From the NCBI RefSeq assembly GCF_963675985.1, contig NZ_OY780958.1, forward strand, positions 2,976,001 through 3,040,000: 64,000 bases of DNA, given 5' to 3'. The translations under genes and the position numbers were made by a program. The notes below the pieces were generated by a model. The model did no database searches and was not told the origin of the DNA. It was given only the letters and a program-made list of their open reading frames with translations. This document shows, in pieces, positions 1 to 8,288 of the stretch; position 1 is the stretch's first letter; every line of letters starts with the position of its first letter. This DNA is from an uncultured Roseibium sp. (GTDB taxonomy: Bacteria > Pseudomonadota > Alphaproteobacteria > Rhizobiales > Stappiaceae).

Positions 1-284
1 GCGCGGCCAAGCTGAAGATGCCGGTCCAGAACCATGTGGACGACAAGCTCCCTGCCCTGGACGCCTGGCGCGCCGAGCATGGCCTCGACTGGAACGAAAT
101 CGCCTATATCGGCAATGATATCAATGACGTGGCCTGCATGACCGCCTGCGGCCTTTCCTTTGCGCCCGCCGATGCCCATGCCGATGCACTGGCCGTGGCG
201 GATATCGTGCTGGAAGCTTCCGGAGGCAAGGGGGCCTTGCGCGAAATGAGCGACTGTCTGATTGCCCGACATCTGATTGCGTAA
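1..284 (+). CDS. HAD-type phosphatase domain, C-terminal end (partial gene)
   Basis: Open reading frame entering from the left edge in frame 3; only about 94 C-terminal residues are visible. The segment YIGNDINDVACM followed by GLSFAPADAHADAL and a late GGKGALRE matches the C-terminal half of KdsC-like HAD hydrolases and the HAD domain found at the end of bifunctional acylneuraminate cytidylyltransferases. In those families the GND/ND acidic residues hold Mg2+. The spacing of GND-xx-D is seen; the choice between a stand-alone phosphatase and a cytidylyltransferase fusion cannot be made because the N-terminus is outside the window. galE follows convergently, which fits a surface-polysaccharide gene neighbourhood. 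Confidence 0.75.
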   Translation, partial: AAKLKMPVQNHVDDKLPALDAWRAEHGLDWNEIAYIGNDINDVACMTACGLSFAPADAHADALAVADIVLEASGGKGALREMSDCLIARHLIA

Positions 285-311
285 CGCACTAAGTCAGCGA
301 GGACGAGACCC

Positions 312-1337
312 TCAGGCGGCTTCGTAGCCTTTCGGGTTCTTGCAGACCCAGTTCCAGGTGTCGTGACACATGATTTCCAGATCACGTTTCGCCCGCCAGC
401 GTATCACGTCCGCCGCCTTTTCGATGCCCGCGTAGCACTCGGCCACATCGCCGTCGCGCCGCGGGGCGATGACATAGGGAATGGTTCGGTTCGACGCCCG
501 CTCAAAGGCATGGATCATCTGCAGCACACTGTAGCCGGTGCCGGTACCCAGGTTCACCGTGAAACAGCGGTTGTCCGGCGCCGCGCTTTCCAGCGCCTCA
601 TGGGCATTGAGATGTCCTTCGACCAGATCCATGACATGGATATAGTCGCGCACGCCGGTGCCGTCCGGCGTTTCGTAATCGTTGCCGAACACCTGCAGAT
701 GCTCGCGCCGCCCGGTCGCCACCTGGGCGATGAAGGGCATCAAGTTGGCCGGTACGCCAAGGGGATCTTCTCCGATCAGCCCGCTCGGATGGGCGCCGAC
801 CGGATTGAAGTAGCGCAGGATACCGAAACGCCAGCGGTCGTCGCTTGCCGCTACGTCGCGCAGCATGTCCTCCGCCATAAGTTTCGTCCGCCCGTAAGGA
901 TGACCCGGCGCCAGCGGATGGTCCTCGGTTACGGGGAAGAACTGCGGCTGGCCGTAAACGGCGGCCGTGGAGGAGAAGATCAGCCGGTGAACGTCCGCGG
1001 CGGCCATGGCCGACACAAGGCGATGTGTGCCGACGACGTTGTTGTCGTAATAATGCAGCGGCCGGTCGATGGATTCCCTTGGTACCTTGCTGCCTGCGAA
1101 ATGAACCACGCTGTCACAGCCGTAACGGAGCAGGATCTCTTCGACCGCAGACTGATCGCGCACATCGGCCTGCTCGAACGCAATCTTCCGGCCGGAGAAT
1201 TCCCCGACCCTCCGCAGGCTTTCAGTCCTGGCGTTGCTCAAATTGTCGAGTACGACGATATCGTGCCCGGCGGCCAGAAACGCCGCGCAGCAATGGGAGC
1301 CGATATATCCGGCCCCGCCGGTGATCAAGACGGTCAT
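312..1337 (-). CDS. galE: UDP-glucose 4-epimerase
   Basis: 341-residue extended short-chain dehydrogenase that interconverts UDP-glucose and UDP-galactose in the cytoplasm. The NAD-binding TGGAGYIGSH lies at the N-terminus, SSTAAVYG supplies the catalytic Ser/Thr and HPYGRTK the YxxxK pair. The C-terminal part has the NLGTGTGYSV stretch typical of GalE. The start at 1337 (MTVLITGG) is preferred over an in-frame ATG five codons upstream because the dinucleotide-binding strand normally begins within the first few residues. Length matches the family (330-345). It converges on the HAD-type gene. Sure of the family; substrate range could include N-acetylhexosamines. Confidence 0.93.
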   Translation of the reverse strand: MTVLITGGAGYIGSHCCAAFLAAGHDIVVLDNLSNARTESLRRVGEFSGRKIAFEQADVRDQSAVEEILLRYGCDSVVHFAGSKVPRESIDRPLHYYDNNVVGTHRLVSAMAAADVHRLIFSSTAAVYGQPQFFPVTEDHPLAPGHPYGRTKLMAEDMLRDVAASDDRWRFGILRYFNPVGAHPSGLIGEDPLGVPANLMPFIAQVATGRREHLQVFGNDYETPDGTGVRDYIHVMDLVEGHLNAHEALESAAPDNRCFTVNLGTGTGYSVLQMIHAFERASNRTIPYVIAPRRDGDVAECYAGIEKAADVIRWRAKRDLEIMCHDTWNWVCKNPKGYEAA

Positions 1338-1872
1338 GTCGTCAGACCTCACCTCAACGTGGCGCGTTCCCGCGCCCCCAAAATTTCCAAAATATCCTCA
1401 CAGATCACCGTCTTCCGGTGATCCGTTTCTTCAAATATCAGACAATAATGGACAGCTCGTAAACCCGGGGTGGAGGGGCGAAAAGGCCAATCCGATCGAT
1501 TTCTCATGCGCTTATCGAGAGATAGAGGCGATCCGGCATGGGAAACTGCGCTGGTACAACTGCTTGCGCGCCCCGCCAACGCTTCCAGAGTACGGTCGCT
1601 CCAGCAGTTCGCGGCGCCAACCAATGCGAACATCAGCGCGCTTGCCATCCCAAAAGCTGAGAAACCGCCCTTGGATAGTCCAAAGACTATCCCTGCCTTC
1701 CGATGACGAAGAAGAACACCCAATCACGCCGCCACAGCGGTCTCTCCAGACGCGTAGCGCGGATATCAAAGCAGCGATACCGCTCACGAAGGACCGAGCA
1801 CGCAAAGGCGCTCAAATAACCGCTTGTACGATCAGGTTCGTGGCCGAAGAAACCGCTTGGCAACATCTTTCA
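1338..1872. other. Intergenic region, no supported gene
   Basis: About 535 bases between galE and the promoter region of the short-chain dehydrogenase. Open frames on both strands exist here but none has a recognisable domain, a convincing ribosome binding site or normal amino-acid usage. No tRNA, repeat or terminator with a T-tract was seen. Confidence 0.5.
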
Positions 1873-1908
1873 ATTTGCTATTGTCGAATAACTTCAATAA
1901 TAGCAAAT
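1873..1908. promoter_or_regulatory. Inverted repeat, probable operator of the dehydrogenase gene
   Basis: Perfect 10-bp inverted repeat ATTTGCTATT (1873-1882) / AATAGCAAAT (1899-1908) separated by 16 bases, 53 bases before the dehydrogenase start codon. The spacer holds CGAATAACTTC (1885-1895), which resembles CGAATACATTC at 4808 and CGAATACGCTT at 11426, both upstream of other units of the same locus. The repeats are seen; binding by one of the two IclR regulators is inference. Confidence 0.55.
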
Positions 1909-1961
1909 CTCAAGAGCGGGCATCGGAGGTCCGTTTTCTCGGAGAGAGGATGGGAGAAAGC

Positions 1962-2717
1962 ATGCACGGAATCGAAGGGGTGCCGGCTGTCGTAACCGGG
2001 GCCGCGCAAGGAAATGGCAAAGCGATCGCGATGGGTCTCGCAAGCGCTGGCGCCCGGGTCATGTGTTGCGACATTCAGGGGCAAGCTGTTGAGGCGGTTG
2101 CCAGGGAGATTCAGGCCAATGGGGGCGTCGCGCAATCGACGGCACTCGACGTAACCGACAAATCGAGTTGCCGAGACGCTGCGCACAAAGCACGAACCGC
2201 CTTTGGTGCACCCACCGGAATCCTTGTCAATAACGCTGGAATTATACGGCGCACGGCGCCGGATTCAGAGACGTTCGATGAAGACTGGGCCGCAGTGATG
2301 GATGTTAATGCCACGGGCTCAATGAATATGATCCGCGCGTTTCTGCCTCATTTGAAGGAAACCAAGGGCTGTGTGGTCAATCTGGCATCGATCATGTCGA
2401 TATCGGCCGGGCCAGGGCTGGCGGCCTATTCCGCATCGAAAGGCGCCGTGCTTCAGATGACGCGGGCGCTTGCGCACGATTTGTCCTCCGACGGAATTCG
2501 GGTCAACGCAATCGCACCTGGCGTTATCGAAACACCCATGACGGCTGCGACCCGCGAAAACCCCGAAGCAATCGGCAGGTTCATGGCGCATACCCCCATG
2601 CGACGCCCGGGCAAGCCTGAGGAATTGGTCGGTCCCGTGCTGTTCCTGGCCTCGCACGCATCAAGTTATGTGACCGGGGCGCTGCTTCCGGTCGACGGCG
2701 GCTACCTGGCTGCCTGA
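1962..2717 (+). CDS. Short-chain dehydrogenase/reductase (SDR)
   Basis: 251-residue classical SDR, an NAD(P)-dependent alcohol dehydrogenase/ketone reductase of the cytoplasm. Visible motifs: cofactor-binding TGAAQGNGK near residue 13, ILVNNAG, catalytic ASIMSIS serine with YSASK Tyr/Lys, and IAPGVIETPM. The C-terminus GALLPVDGGYL is standard. The start at 1962 is chosen because GGGAGAA stands 3 bases before it and the protein then begins a few residues before the nucleotide-binding strand; an ATG at 1950 would have no spacing after its purine run. The flavoprotein gene follows 11 bases downstream with its own GGAGGAAG, so the two are one transcript. Likely oxidises a hydroxyl on a cyclic substrate handled by the flavoprotein and the Old Yellow Enzyme of this locus; the substrate is unknown. 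Confidence 0.88.
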   Translation: MHGIEGVPAVVTGAAQGNGKAIAMGLASAGARVMCCDIQGQAVEAVAREIQANGGVAQSTALDVTDKSSCRDAAHKARTAFGAPTGILVNNAGIIRRTAPDSETFDEDWAAVMDVNATGSMNMIRAFLPHLKETKGCVVNLASIMSISAGPGLAAYSASKGAVLQMTRALAHDLSSDGIRVNAIAPGVIETPMTAATRENPEAIGRFMAHTPMRRPGKPEELVGPVLFLASHASSYVTGALLPVDGGYLAA

Positions 2718-2728
2718 CGGAGGAAGAG

Positions 2729-4438
2729 ATGAGACAAATTGATACGGATGTACTCGTGGTCGGGTCCGGTGCCGGGGGATTGGCGTCTGCCGTTGTCGCC
2801 GCTCATCGCGGATTGAATGTCATCGTTGCTGAAAAAGAACCCGTCTTCGGTGGCACCTCTGCGCGCTCCGGGGGATGGATGTGGATTCCGAACAACGCAC
2901 CCGGCAAGCGCGCAGGGATCCAGGACAGCGTTGAAAAGGCGCGGACCTACCTCAAGCACGAAACCGGAGAACATTATGACTCCGCCCGCATCGAAGCTTT
3001 TCTCGAAGCGGGACCGAAGGCCGTGGAGTTTTTTGAAACCAATACCGAACTGCAGTTCGACCTTGGCCCGACCTTCGCAGATTATCACCCGACTGCGCCC
3101 GGTGGAATGGACGCCGGCCGATCGATTGTGGCACGGCCTTTCGATGGGCGTAGCCTTGGCACCGAGATCAAGCGCCTGCGCCCGCCCCTTCGTGAAATCA
3201 CCGTACTCGGCATGATGATCGGCTCAGGCAAGGAGTTGCTGCATTTCTTTAACGTGACTCGTTCGCCGATTTCCGCGCTTTTCGTTGCCGGTCTTGTCGC
3301 AAAATTCGCGCGCGACATGGTATTCCACGGACGTGCAATGCGCTTGATGAACGGTAACGCGCTGGTTGCCCGCCTGGCGAAATCGGCATTTGATAAGCAA
3401 GTCCCGATTTGGACATCATCCCCGGTCAAGTCCTTGATCAAAAACGACATGGGGGAAATTGGTGGAGCGATCATCCATTGTCCTGACGGTCCCGTCGAGG
3501 TGCGTGCCCGGAAAGGTGTAGTCCTGGCCGCAGGAGGATTTCCTCAGGATGCCGTGCGCCGAAAGGAACTCATGCCGCATGCGCCTTCAGGCAACGAACA
3601 CGTCTCCCCTGCCCCTCCTGGCAACACCGGTGACGGTCTACGCCTTGGCGAAAGCGTTGGCGCCGATGTGGACACATCCTTGCCGAACGTAGCCGCGTGG
3701 GTACCTATCTCACGCCCCCCGCGTGGAGACGGCTTGCAGGGAACCTTCCCGCACTTCGTCGACCGCTCCAAGCCAGGCGTCATCGCGGTGACCCGGTCGG
3801 GCCGCCGCTTTGTGAATGAGGCGCAAAGTTATCATGATTTCTGTCAGGCCATGGTAAAGCGCTGCCAGGAAGAGGGCGGTCCCGATGCCGAAATCGCGGC
3901 ATGGTTCATTGCGGATCATCGCGCCTTCCGCAAATACGGCCTGGGCTTCGCCAAGCCTGCACCCGTCCCTTTCAAGCACCTGATTAAAGCGGGCTACCTC
4001 CTGCGGGGAAGAACACTGGAGGATCTGGCGAACCAGATTGGCGCCGATGCGGCCGAGTTGGAGCGAACAGTCACAAACTTCAACAAATACGCGGTGAAGG
4101 GCGAGGATCCTGAGTTTGACAAAGGGTCCACGGCTTACAACCGGTCGCTTGGAGATCCGGACCACAAGCCGAACCCATGTGTCGCCCCGATCAGGAAAGG
4201 GCCTTTCTATGCTGTGCGCCTTTACGTTGGAGACCTTGGAACCTATGCAGGTCTGAAAACCAACGAATACGCTCAAGTCCTGAACGACGACGGCAAGCCC
4301 ATCCCGGGACTTTACGCCGCCGGCAACGATGCCGCTTCCATAATGGGTGGCAATTACCCGGGCGGAGGCATCACATTAGGTCCGGCAATCACTTTCGGCT
4401 ACATCGCTGCCCGCCATATGTCTCGGGCAAACGATTAG
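2729..4438 (+). CDS. FAD-dependent oxidoreductase, 3-ketosteroid dehydrogenase / fumarate reductase flavoprotein type
   Basis: 569 residues. The N-terminal DVLVVGSGAGGLASA is the FAD-binding Rossmann loop, EKEPVFGGTSARSGG the following glutamate and GGT/S motif of FAD_binding_2 proteins, and the end (residues about 545-560) has NYPGGGITLGPAITFG, which contacts FAD in 3-ketosteroid delta-1-dehydrogenases and flavocytochrome-type fumarate reductases. Length fits KstD (510-580). These enzymes introduce or remove a C=C next to a carbonyl or carboxylate. It is co-transcribed with the SDR and followed by a clear terminator at 4468. No signal peptide is visible, so it is probably cytoplasmic or peripheral. 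A ketosteroid substrate is not proven; other cyclic enones or unsaturated acids are possible. Confidence 0.85.
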   Translation: MRQIDTDVLVVGSGAGGLASAVVAAHRGLNVIVAEKEPVFGGTSARSGGWMWIPNNAPGKRAGIQDSVEKARTYLKHETGEHYDSARIEAFLEAGPKAVEFFETNTELQFDLGPTFADYHPTAPGGMDAGRSIVARPFDGRSLGTEIKRLRPPLREITVLGMMIGSGKELLHFFNVTRSPISALFVAGLVAKFARDMVFHGRAMRLMNGNALVARLAKSAFDKQVPIWTSSPVKSLIKNDMGEIGGAIIHCPDGPVEVRARKGVVLAAGGFPQDAVRRKELMPHAPSGNEHVSPAPPGNTGDGLRLGESVGADVDTSLPNVAAWVPISRPPRGDGLQGTFPHFVDRSKPGVIAVTRSGRRFVNEAQSYHDFCQAMVKRCQEEGGPDAEIAAWFIADHRAFRKYGLGFAKPAPVPFKHLIKAGYLLRGRTLEDLANQIGADAAELERTVTNFNKYAVKGEDPEFDKGSTAYNRSLGDPDHKPNPCVAPIRKGPFYAVRLYVGDLGTYAGLKTNEYAQVLNDDGKPIPGLYAAGNDAASIMGGNYPGGGITLGPAITFGYIAARHMSRAND

Positions 4439-4467
4439 GTCTTACGTAAGCCGCCACCAAAACGGAT

Positions 4468-4500
4468 AGCCCCGCGGTCGAAGGCCCGGGGCTGTTTTTT
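4468..4500 (+). terminator. Rho-independent terminator of the dehydrogenase-flavoprotein operon
   Basis: AGCCCCG (4468-4474) and CGGGGCT (4487-4493) form a 7-bp GC stem, followed by GTTTTTT. It lies 30 bases after the flavoprotein stop codon on the same strand. Confidence 0.85.
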
Positions 4501-5167
4501 GCCTGAATTCCCTCAGATATCCTCTAGGTGCGAACCGATTGGATAAGGCACCTCCGAATTCGCGTATCGACGGCACACGATCCTCGGCGATCGATCGCGA
4601 GACCGAAATTCAAGTTGGGCATCTTTATTCGGAACGCGTCCGCGTCCGTTGCACCCTTGCGGTGTTAGGCTGCGTGGTGGACAGGGTGAACTTGTTTTCC
4701 GCCATGTCGACGACAGCTTCCGTGTGACCAAAAGGCGGGCCATTTTGGTCGACACGCAACGGAAGGCTGAGCTCGACAGAAACTCGGATTGATTTCAATG
4801 ACCATAGCGAATACATTCGCTATTGTATAATCTTCGAAACTATTCCATATCCTCCCCTTCAATCGACCGCAGCCCGAGCAGGTTTTGCAATGGAACTCAT
4901 ATCAGCGCCCAGGCCCGGTGGACCAGGGTCGATTGCCCCATACAAAGGTGCTGTTAATAAAAGCACTTAAACAAGTAAGCGGACATATCGCTCCAGCGTG
5001 TACTCGCATACGCTACTCAACCAGCAGCATGGGTAGAATTAAGGTTGCTTGAATGCGCCCACTGGCCGACCAACACGTCTCAAGACATTCGACAACTGAC
5101 TGGTCTCAAGTCCTATATCAAAATCAAAAACTGCCGTAGTCGTACACGGTAAGCCGGGAGCGTAGAA
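4501..5167. other. Intergenic region upstream of the first IclR gene
   Basis: About 670 bases without a supported gene. It contains the perfect palindrome at 4804-4823 described separately. Small frames in both directions have no recognisable features. The long leader and lower GC than the flanks fit a regulatory region. Confidence 0.5.
4804..4823. promoter_or_regulatory. Palindromic operator-like site
   Basis: Perfect 9-bp inverted repeat ATAGCGAAT / ATTCGCTAT with a 2-base spacer, followed by TGTATAAT, which reads as a possible -10 element for plus-strand transcription. The inner CGAATACATTC resembles the cores at 1885 and 11426. It stands 345 bases before the first IclR gene, so it could serve autoregulation. 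Binding protein is inferred. Confidence 0.55.
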
Positions 5168-5968
5168 ATGACGGGGGGTGCAAGAGGGATCCAATCCATC
5201 GAGATCAGCGGTCGAATTCTAAAAGCGCTCGTTAGAAAATGCGAACCAATGATGTTGAAGGAACTGGCTCAGGAAGCCGATCTAACCCCTGCGCAATGCC
5301 ATGCGTATCTGACAAGTCTCCGCAATGTTGGGCTGGTTCAACAGGGGACGGACACTGGGCTATATCGCATGGGTCCGTTTGCGATGCGGTTGGGCATCGC
5401 ATGGCTACACAATATAGAGCTGCCCGCGACAGCAATGAGAAGCTTGAAAGCCCTGACGGACGAATTGGGTTTCATGTCGCTGATTGCGGTTTGGGGCCAG
5501 TTCGGGCCGACGATCGTGCACGTGAATGCCGGTGTTTGGCCGTCCGCGCTCAATGTACGTCAGGGCACGCTGTTTTCGCTGACCGGCACCGCAACCGGGC
5601 GTATTTTTGCTGCATTTGGAACCGCTGACGATCTGTACGGCCGAATTGAACGTGAACTTGAAAGGTCAGAACCCAGCAGGTCCCTTGGTGCGGTTGTCGC
5701 CCGGGAGGAGTTCACTCAGCAAGTTGCCACGGCAAGACTCAAAGGCTTCGCCATCGCAGAATGCCGGCCTATTCCGGACATGAACGCGGTTTCGGCACCG
5801 ATCTTTGATGCCCAAGGTCACTTGTTTTCAGTTGCGACTTTGCTTGGGCCCTCAAGAATAATGCCGGTTGAGGAAAACGCCCCGGCAGTGCAGCGGCTGC
5901 TCGCAGTTACGCGCGCCTTGCATAACGAAGCGTCTCCACAACCGACCGTCAACGGTGAAGTGAAATGA
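5168..5968 (+). CDS. IclR-family transcriptional regulator (first of two)
   Basis: 266 residues. The N-terminus (about 7-70) is a winged helix-turn-helix beginning IQSIEISGRILKAL and containing LKELAQEADLTPAQCHAYL; the rest is the IclR effector-binding (GAF-like) domain with QGTLFSLTGTATGR, matching the usual signature of ligand-binding IclR proteins. GGGAG lies 8 bases before the ATG. IclR proteins bind small organic acids or aromatic compounds and repress or activate nearby catabolic genes. A second, clearly homologous IclR gene follows 67 bases downstream. Probable targets are the three CGAATA-core sites of this locus. Effector unknown. Confidence 0.9.
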   Translation: MTGGARGIQSIEISGRILKALVRKCEPMMLKELAQEADLTPAQCHAYLTSLRNVGLVQQGTDTGLYRMGPFAMRLGIAWLHNIELPATAMRSLKALTDELGFMSLIAVWGQFGPTIVHVNAGVWPSALNVRQGTLFSLTGTATGRIFAAFGTADDLYGRIERELERSEPSRSLGAVVAREEFTQQVATARLKGFAIAECRPIPDMNAVSAPIFDAQGHLFSVATLLGPSRIMPVEENAPAVQRLLAVTRALHNEASPQPTVNGEVK

Positions 5969-6035
5969 AGCAATCGGGACTTCGTCATTCAGTTGAGCGG
6001 TATTTCGTGTCGGTGTCGTCTCGGAAAGGGAGCAA

Positions 6036-6842
6036 ATGAAGGAGGTTACAGGCGGCGGCCGCGGAGTTCAGTCGATAGAACTGGGAGCAAGATTGCTGTC
6101 AGTGCTCATTGACGAAACTGAGCCGATCATGCTCAAGGATTTGGCGAAAGCCGCAGGTTTCGCGCCGGCGCAAGCTCATGCCTATCTGGTAAGCTATCGC
6201 AAGATAGGCCTTGTCGAGCAGGATGTGGATACCGGGAGGTATATGCTCGGGCGCTTCGCCCTTGATGTGGGCATAACCCGGATGCGCACAACCAATCCAA
6301 TGTGGCTGGCACGTGAAACTGCGGCAGATTTGGCCAGTCAGACTCTGCTGAATGTTGCGTTGGTTGTCTGGGGCTCGTTTGGTCCAACTGTCGTCGAAGT
6401 GCACGAAAGCGGCGGCCAACTCAACATGAACACCAGACCCGGAACCGTCTACTCGATGTCCGGAACGGCAAGTGGGCGCGCCTTCTCTGCGTTCTTGCCA
6501 GAAAGGGTCGTCAAAGACGCTATTCTGAGGGAAAAGCGCGAGACTGCCGGCAGCGGCCGGGTCGGTGCACACAGCTTCATATCCAAAAAAGAAATTGATC
6601 AGATCCGCAAGGCTGGATTTGCAACCGTTGATGATCCACCTGTCCCAGGGGTTCAGGCCATCGCCGCCCCGGTTTTCGACCATATTGGCCAAATGTTTTT
6701 AGCCGTAACGATAATCGGTCAGGATCAACTCATCAGGGACAAGGCTGAAAGCGAGTTCATTCCGGCCCTTCTTCAGGCCACGGACCAGCTTTCTGCAGAC
6801 CTCGGGTACATCAAGGGTCATCATCCGGCCCGGGTTATCTGA
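6036..6842 (+). CDS. IclR-family transcriptional regulator (second of two)
   Basis: 268 residues, collinear with the preceding IclR protein along its whole length: VQSIELGARLLSVL, LKDLAKAAGFAPAQAHAYL and RPGTVYSMSGTASGRAF mirror the same stretches of the first copy. GGGAG stands 5 bases before the ATG. The pair looks like a tandem duplication that has diverged substantially at the protein level, so each may sense a different pathway intermediate or they may form heteromers. Both are transcribed towards the convergent Old Yellow Enzyme gene. The sequence shows no defect in either copy. Confidence 0.9.
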   Translation: MKEVTGGGRGVQSIELGARLLSVLIDETEPIMLKDLAKAAGFAPAQAHAYLVSYRKIGLVEQDVDTGRYMLGRFALDVGITRMRTTNPMWLARETAADLASQTLLNVALVVWGSFGPTVVEVHESGGQLNMNTRPGTVYSMSGTASGRAFSAFLPERVVKDAILREKRETAGSGRVGAHSFISKKEIDQIRKAGFATVDDPPVPGVQAIAAPVFDHIGQMFLAVTIIGQDQLIRDKAESEFIPALLQATDQLSADLGYIKGHHPARVI

Positions 6843-6912
6843 AGACCAGAGCATGTCGCGTTCATTCGAGTTCACGCAGCCGGCTCTATCCGTTTCCAAC
6901 GCACGTCATGTT

Positions 6913-6939
6913 GCGAAAAACCGGTATCCACTTTTTCGC
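6913..6939. repeat. Small palindromic element GCGAAAAA...TTTTTCGC
   Basis: GCGAAAAA (6913-6920) and TTTTTCGC (6932-6939) flank ACCGGTATCCAC-like spacer. It resembles the short intergenic GCGAAAA-CCGG-CCACTTTTCGC palindromes that I know from Rhizobiales genomes. It sits between the convergent IclR and Old Yellow Enzyme genes and could also terminate both. Confidence 0.45.
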
Positions 6940-7075
6940 GACGTACTCTATCGCGCCGAACGCACCCCGGAAAACTGCGCGGCAAGGAGGCCGAGGACTT
7001 CATGCCAGTGTAGCGAAAACACTTCCGGCAACAGATGGAAGCTCCGTCTGATCAGCCCAAAGCGGCTGATCATCG

Positions 7076-8266
7076 TCACTGCCCTCCCTCGTTCCCTTCA
7101 TTTTGGCTGGTGCCGCGCGCTTCATCCATAAGGCGCCGCATCACCGGTTCACGCTTGTCGAGCCAGGCACGGTGCCTAACCGGCCAAGCACGGTATTCCT
7201 CCCCACCGGTGAGCTGTCTTTCCGCTTCCGCCGGCCAGTAAGGGTTACGAAGCGCTTCACGGCCGATTGCCACCAAATCGGCGCTGCCGGACGCTACGAT
7301 TTCCTCCGCCTGTTCCGGAGTGGTGATGAGACCGACCGCCTGAGTTAAAATATCGGCTTCTTCACGCACGCAGCGCGCAAACGGCACCTGGAAGCCGAAA
7401 CCGCGCGGAACATTGCTACGTCGGGTTTCTTCAGACAGCCCGCCAGACGAACAATCAATAACATCCACACCCACGTCTTTCAGTCGGCCCGCCAGAACCA
7501 ACGTGTCATTCAGCGACCAGCCGTCGACCGTTCCGTCGACACAGGAAAGTCGCACGAACAGAGGCTTCTCAGCCGGCCAAACCTCGCGAACCCCTTTCGC
7601 AATCTCGATAGCGATCCTCATACGGTTTTCCAGTGAACCGCCGTAAGCGTCGCTTCGGACATTGGCTTTCGGAGACAGGAAGCTTGCGACCAGATAACCA
7701 TGGCCATAGTGCAGCTCGAGCACATCCATGTTCGCGGCATCCGCCCGCCTGGCAGCGGACACATGTTGCTCCCTGATTTCCTGAATTTGCTCGACAGACA
7801 ACGACGTAGGCACACTCCATTCGGGGCTAGCGGCAATCGCGCTCGGCCCGACACGGCGCCATGGAATTCCGTATCGTTCAATCTCTTCCGGACGCATCGC
7901 GTTGCCGCCCTCCCAAAGCGGCTCCGAAAAGGCCTTCCTGCCTGAATGTGCAAGCTGCACACCCATCAGCGCGCCATTTCCGTGGGCAAAGTCTGCCAGC
8001 CGCTTCATCCCCGGGATATGTTCGTCCTTCCAGATTCCGAGATCGTCAATTCCGACCCGCGAGTCTTCAGCGACAGCGGTGCTTTCCGTGAGGATGAGAG
8101 CCGCCCCTCCCAGAACAAATTTCCCATAGTGCACAATGTGCCAGTCTGTAACGAAGCCGTCTTCGGCTGCGTGCTGACACATGGGAGAAATTACCAGCCG
8201 ATTTTTCAGCGTTCGGCCGCGGATCGACAAGGGCCGGCAAAGAGAGACACTCGTTTCACCCGTCAT
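7076..8266 (-). CDS. NADH:flavin oxidoreductase, Old Yellow Enzyme family (YqjM/NamA type)
   Basis: 396-residue FMN-dependent TIM-barrel enzyme that reduces activated C=C bonds of enones or acts in ring cleavage pathways. Seen: LKNRLVISPMCQ (the Cys that tunes FMN in the YqjM class), DWHIVHYG, GVQLAHSGRKA, LHYGHGYLVASFLSP with the substrate-binding His/Tyr region, and AIGREALRNPYWP near the end. GAGGG precedes the ATG by 6 bases. It is the last gene of the operon dctP-dctQ-dctM-oye, 22 bases after dctM. Location beside an SDR and a ketosteroid-dehydrogenase-like flavoprotein suggests sequential redox steps on a cyclic unsaturated ketone. Substrate unknown. Confidence 0.9.
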   Translation of the reverse strand: MTGETSVSLCRPLSIRGRTLKNRLVISPMCQHAAEDGFVTDWHIVHYGKFVLGGAALILTESTAVAEDSRVGIDDLGIWKDEHIPGMKRLADFAHGNGALMGVQLAHSGRKAFSEPLWEGGNAMRPEEIERYGIPWRRVGPSAIAASPEWSVPTSLSVEQIQEIREQHVSAARRADAANMDVLELHYGHGYLVASFLSPKANVRSDAYGGSLENRMRIAIEIAKGVREVWPAEKPLFVRLSCVDGTVDGWSLNDTLVLAGRLKDVGVDVIDCSSGGLSEETRRSNVPRGFGFQVPFARCVREEADILTQAVGLITTPEQAEEIVASGSADLVAIGREALRNPYWPAEAERQLTGGEEYRAWPVRHRAWLDKREPVMRRLMDEARGTSQNEGNEGGQ

Positions 8267-8288
8267 AGCTTTTCCCTCGCGAAATTGT

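Noticed and set aside
1349..1995. Open frames of 124 to 253 residues on both strands between galE and the dehydrogenase.
   Set aside because: They overlap each other and adjacent genes, have no domain, no ribosome binding site and odd composition.
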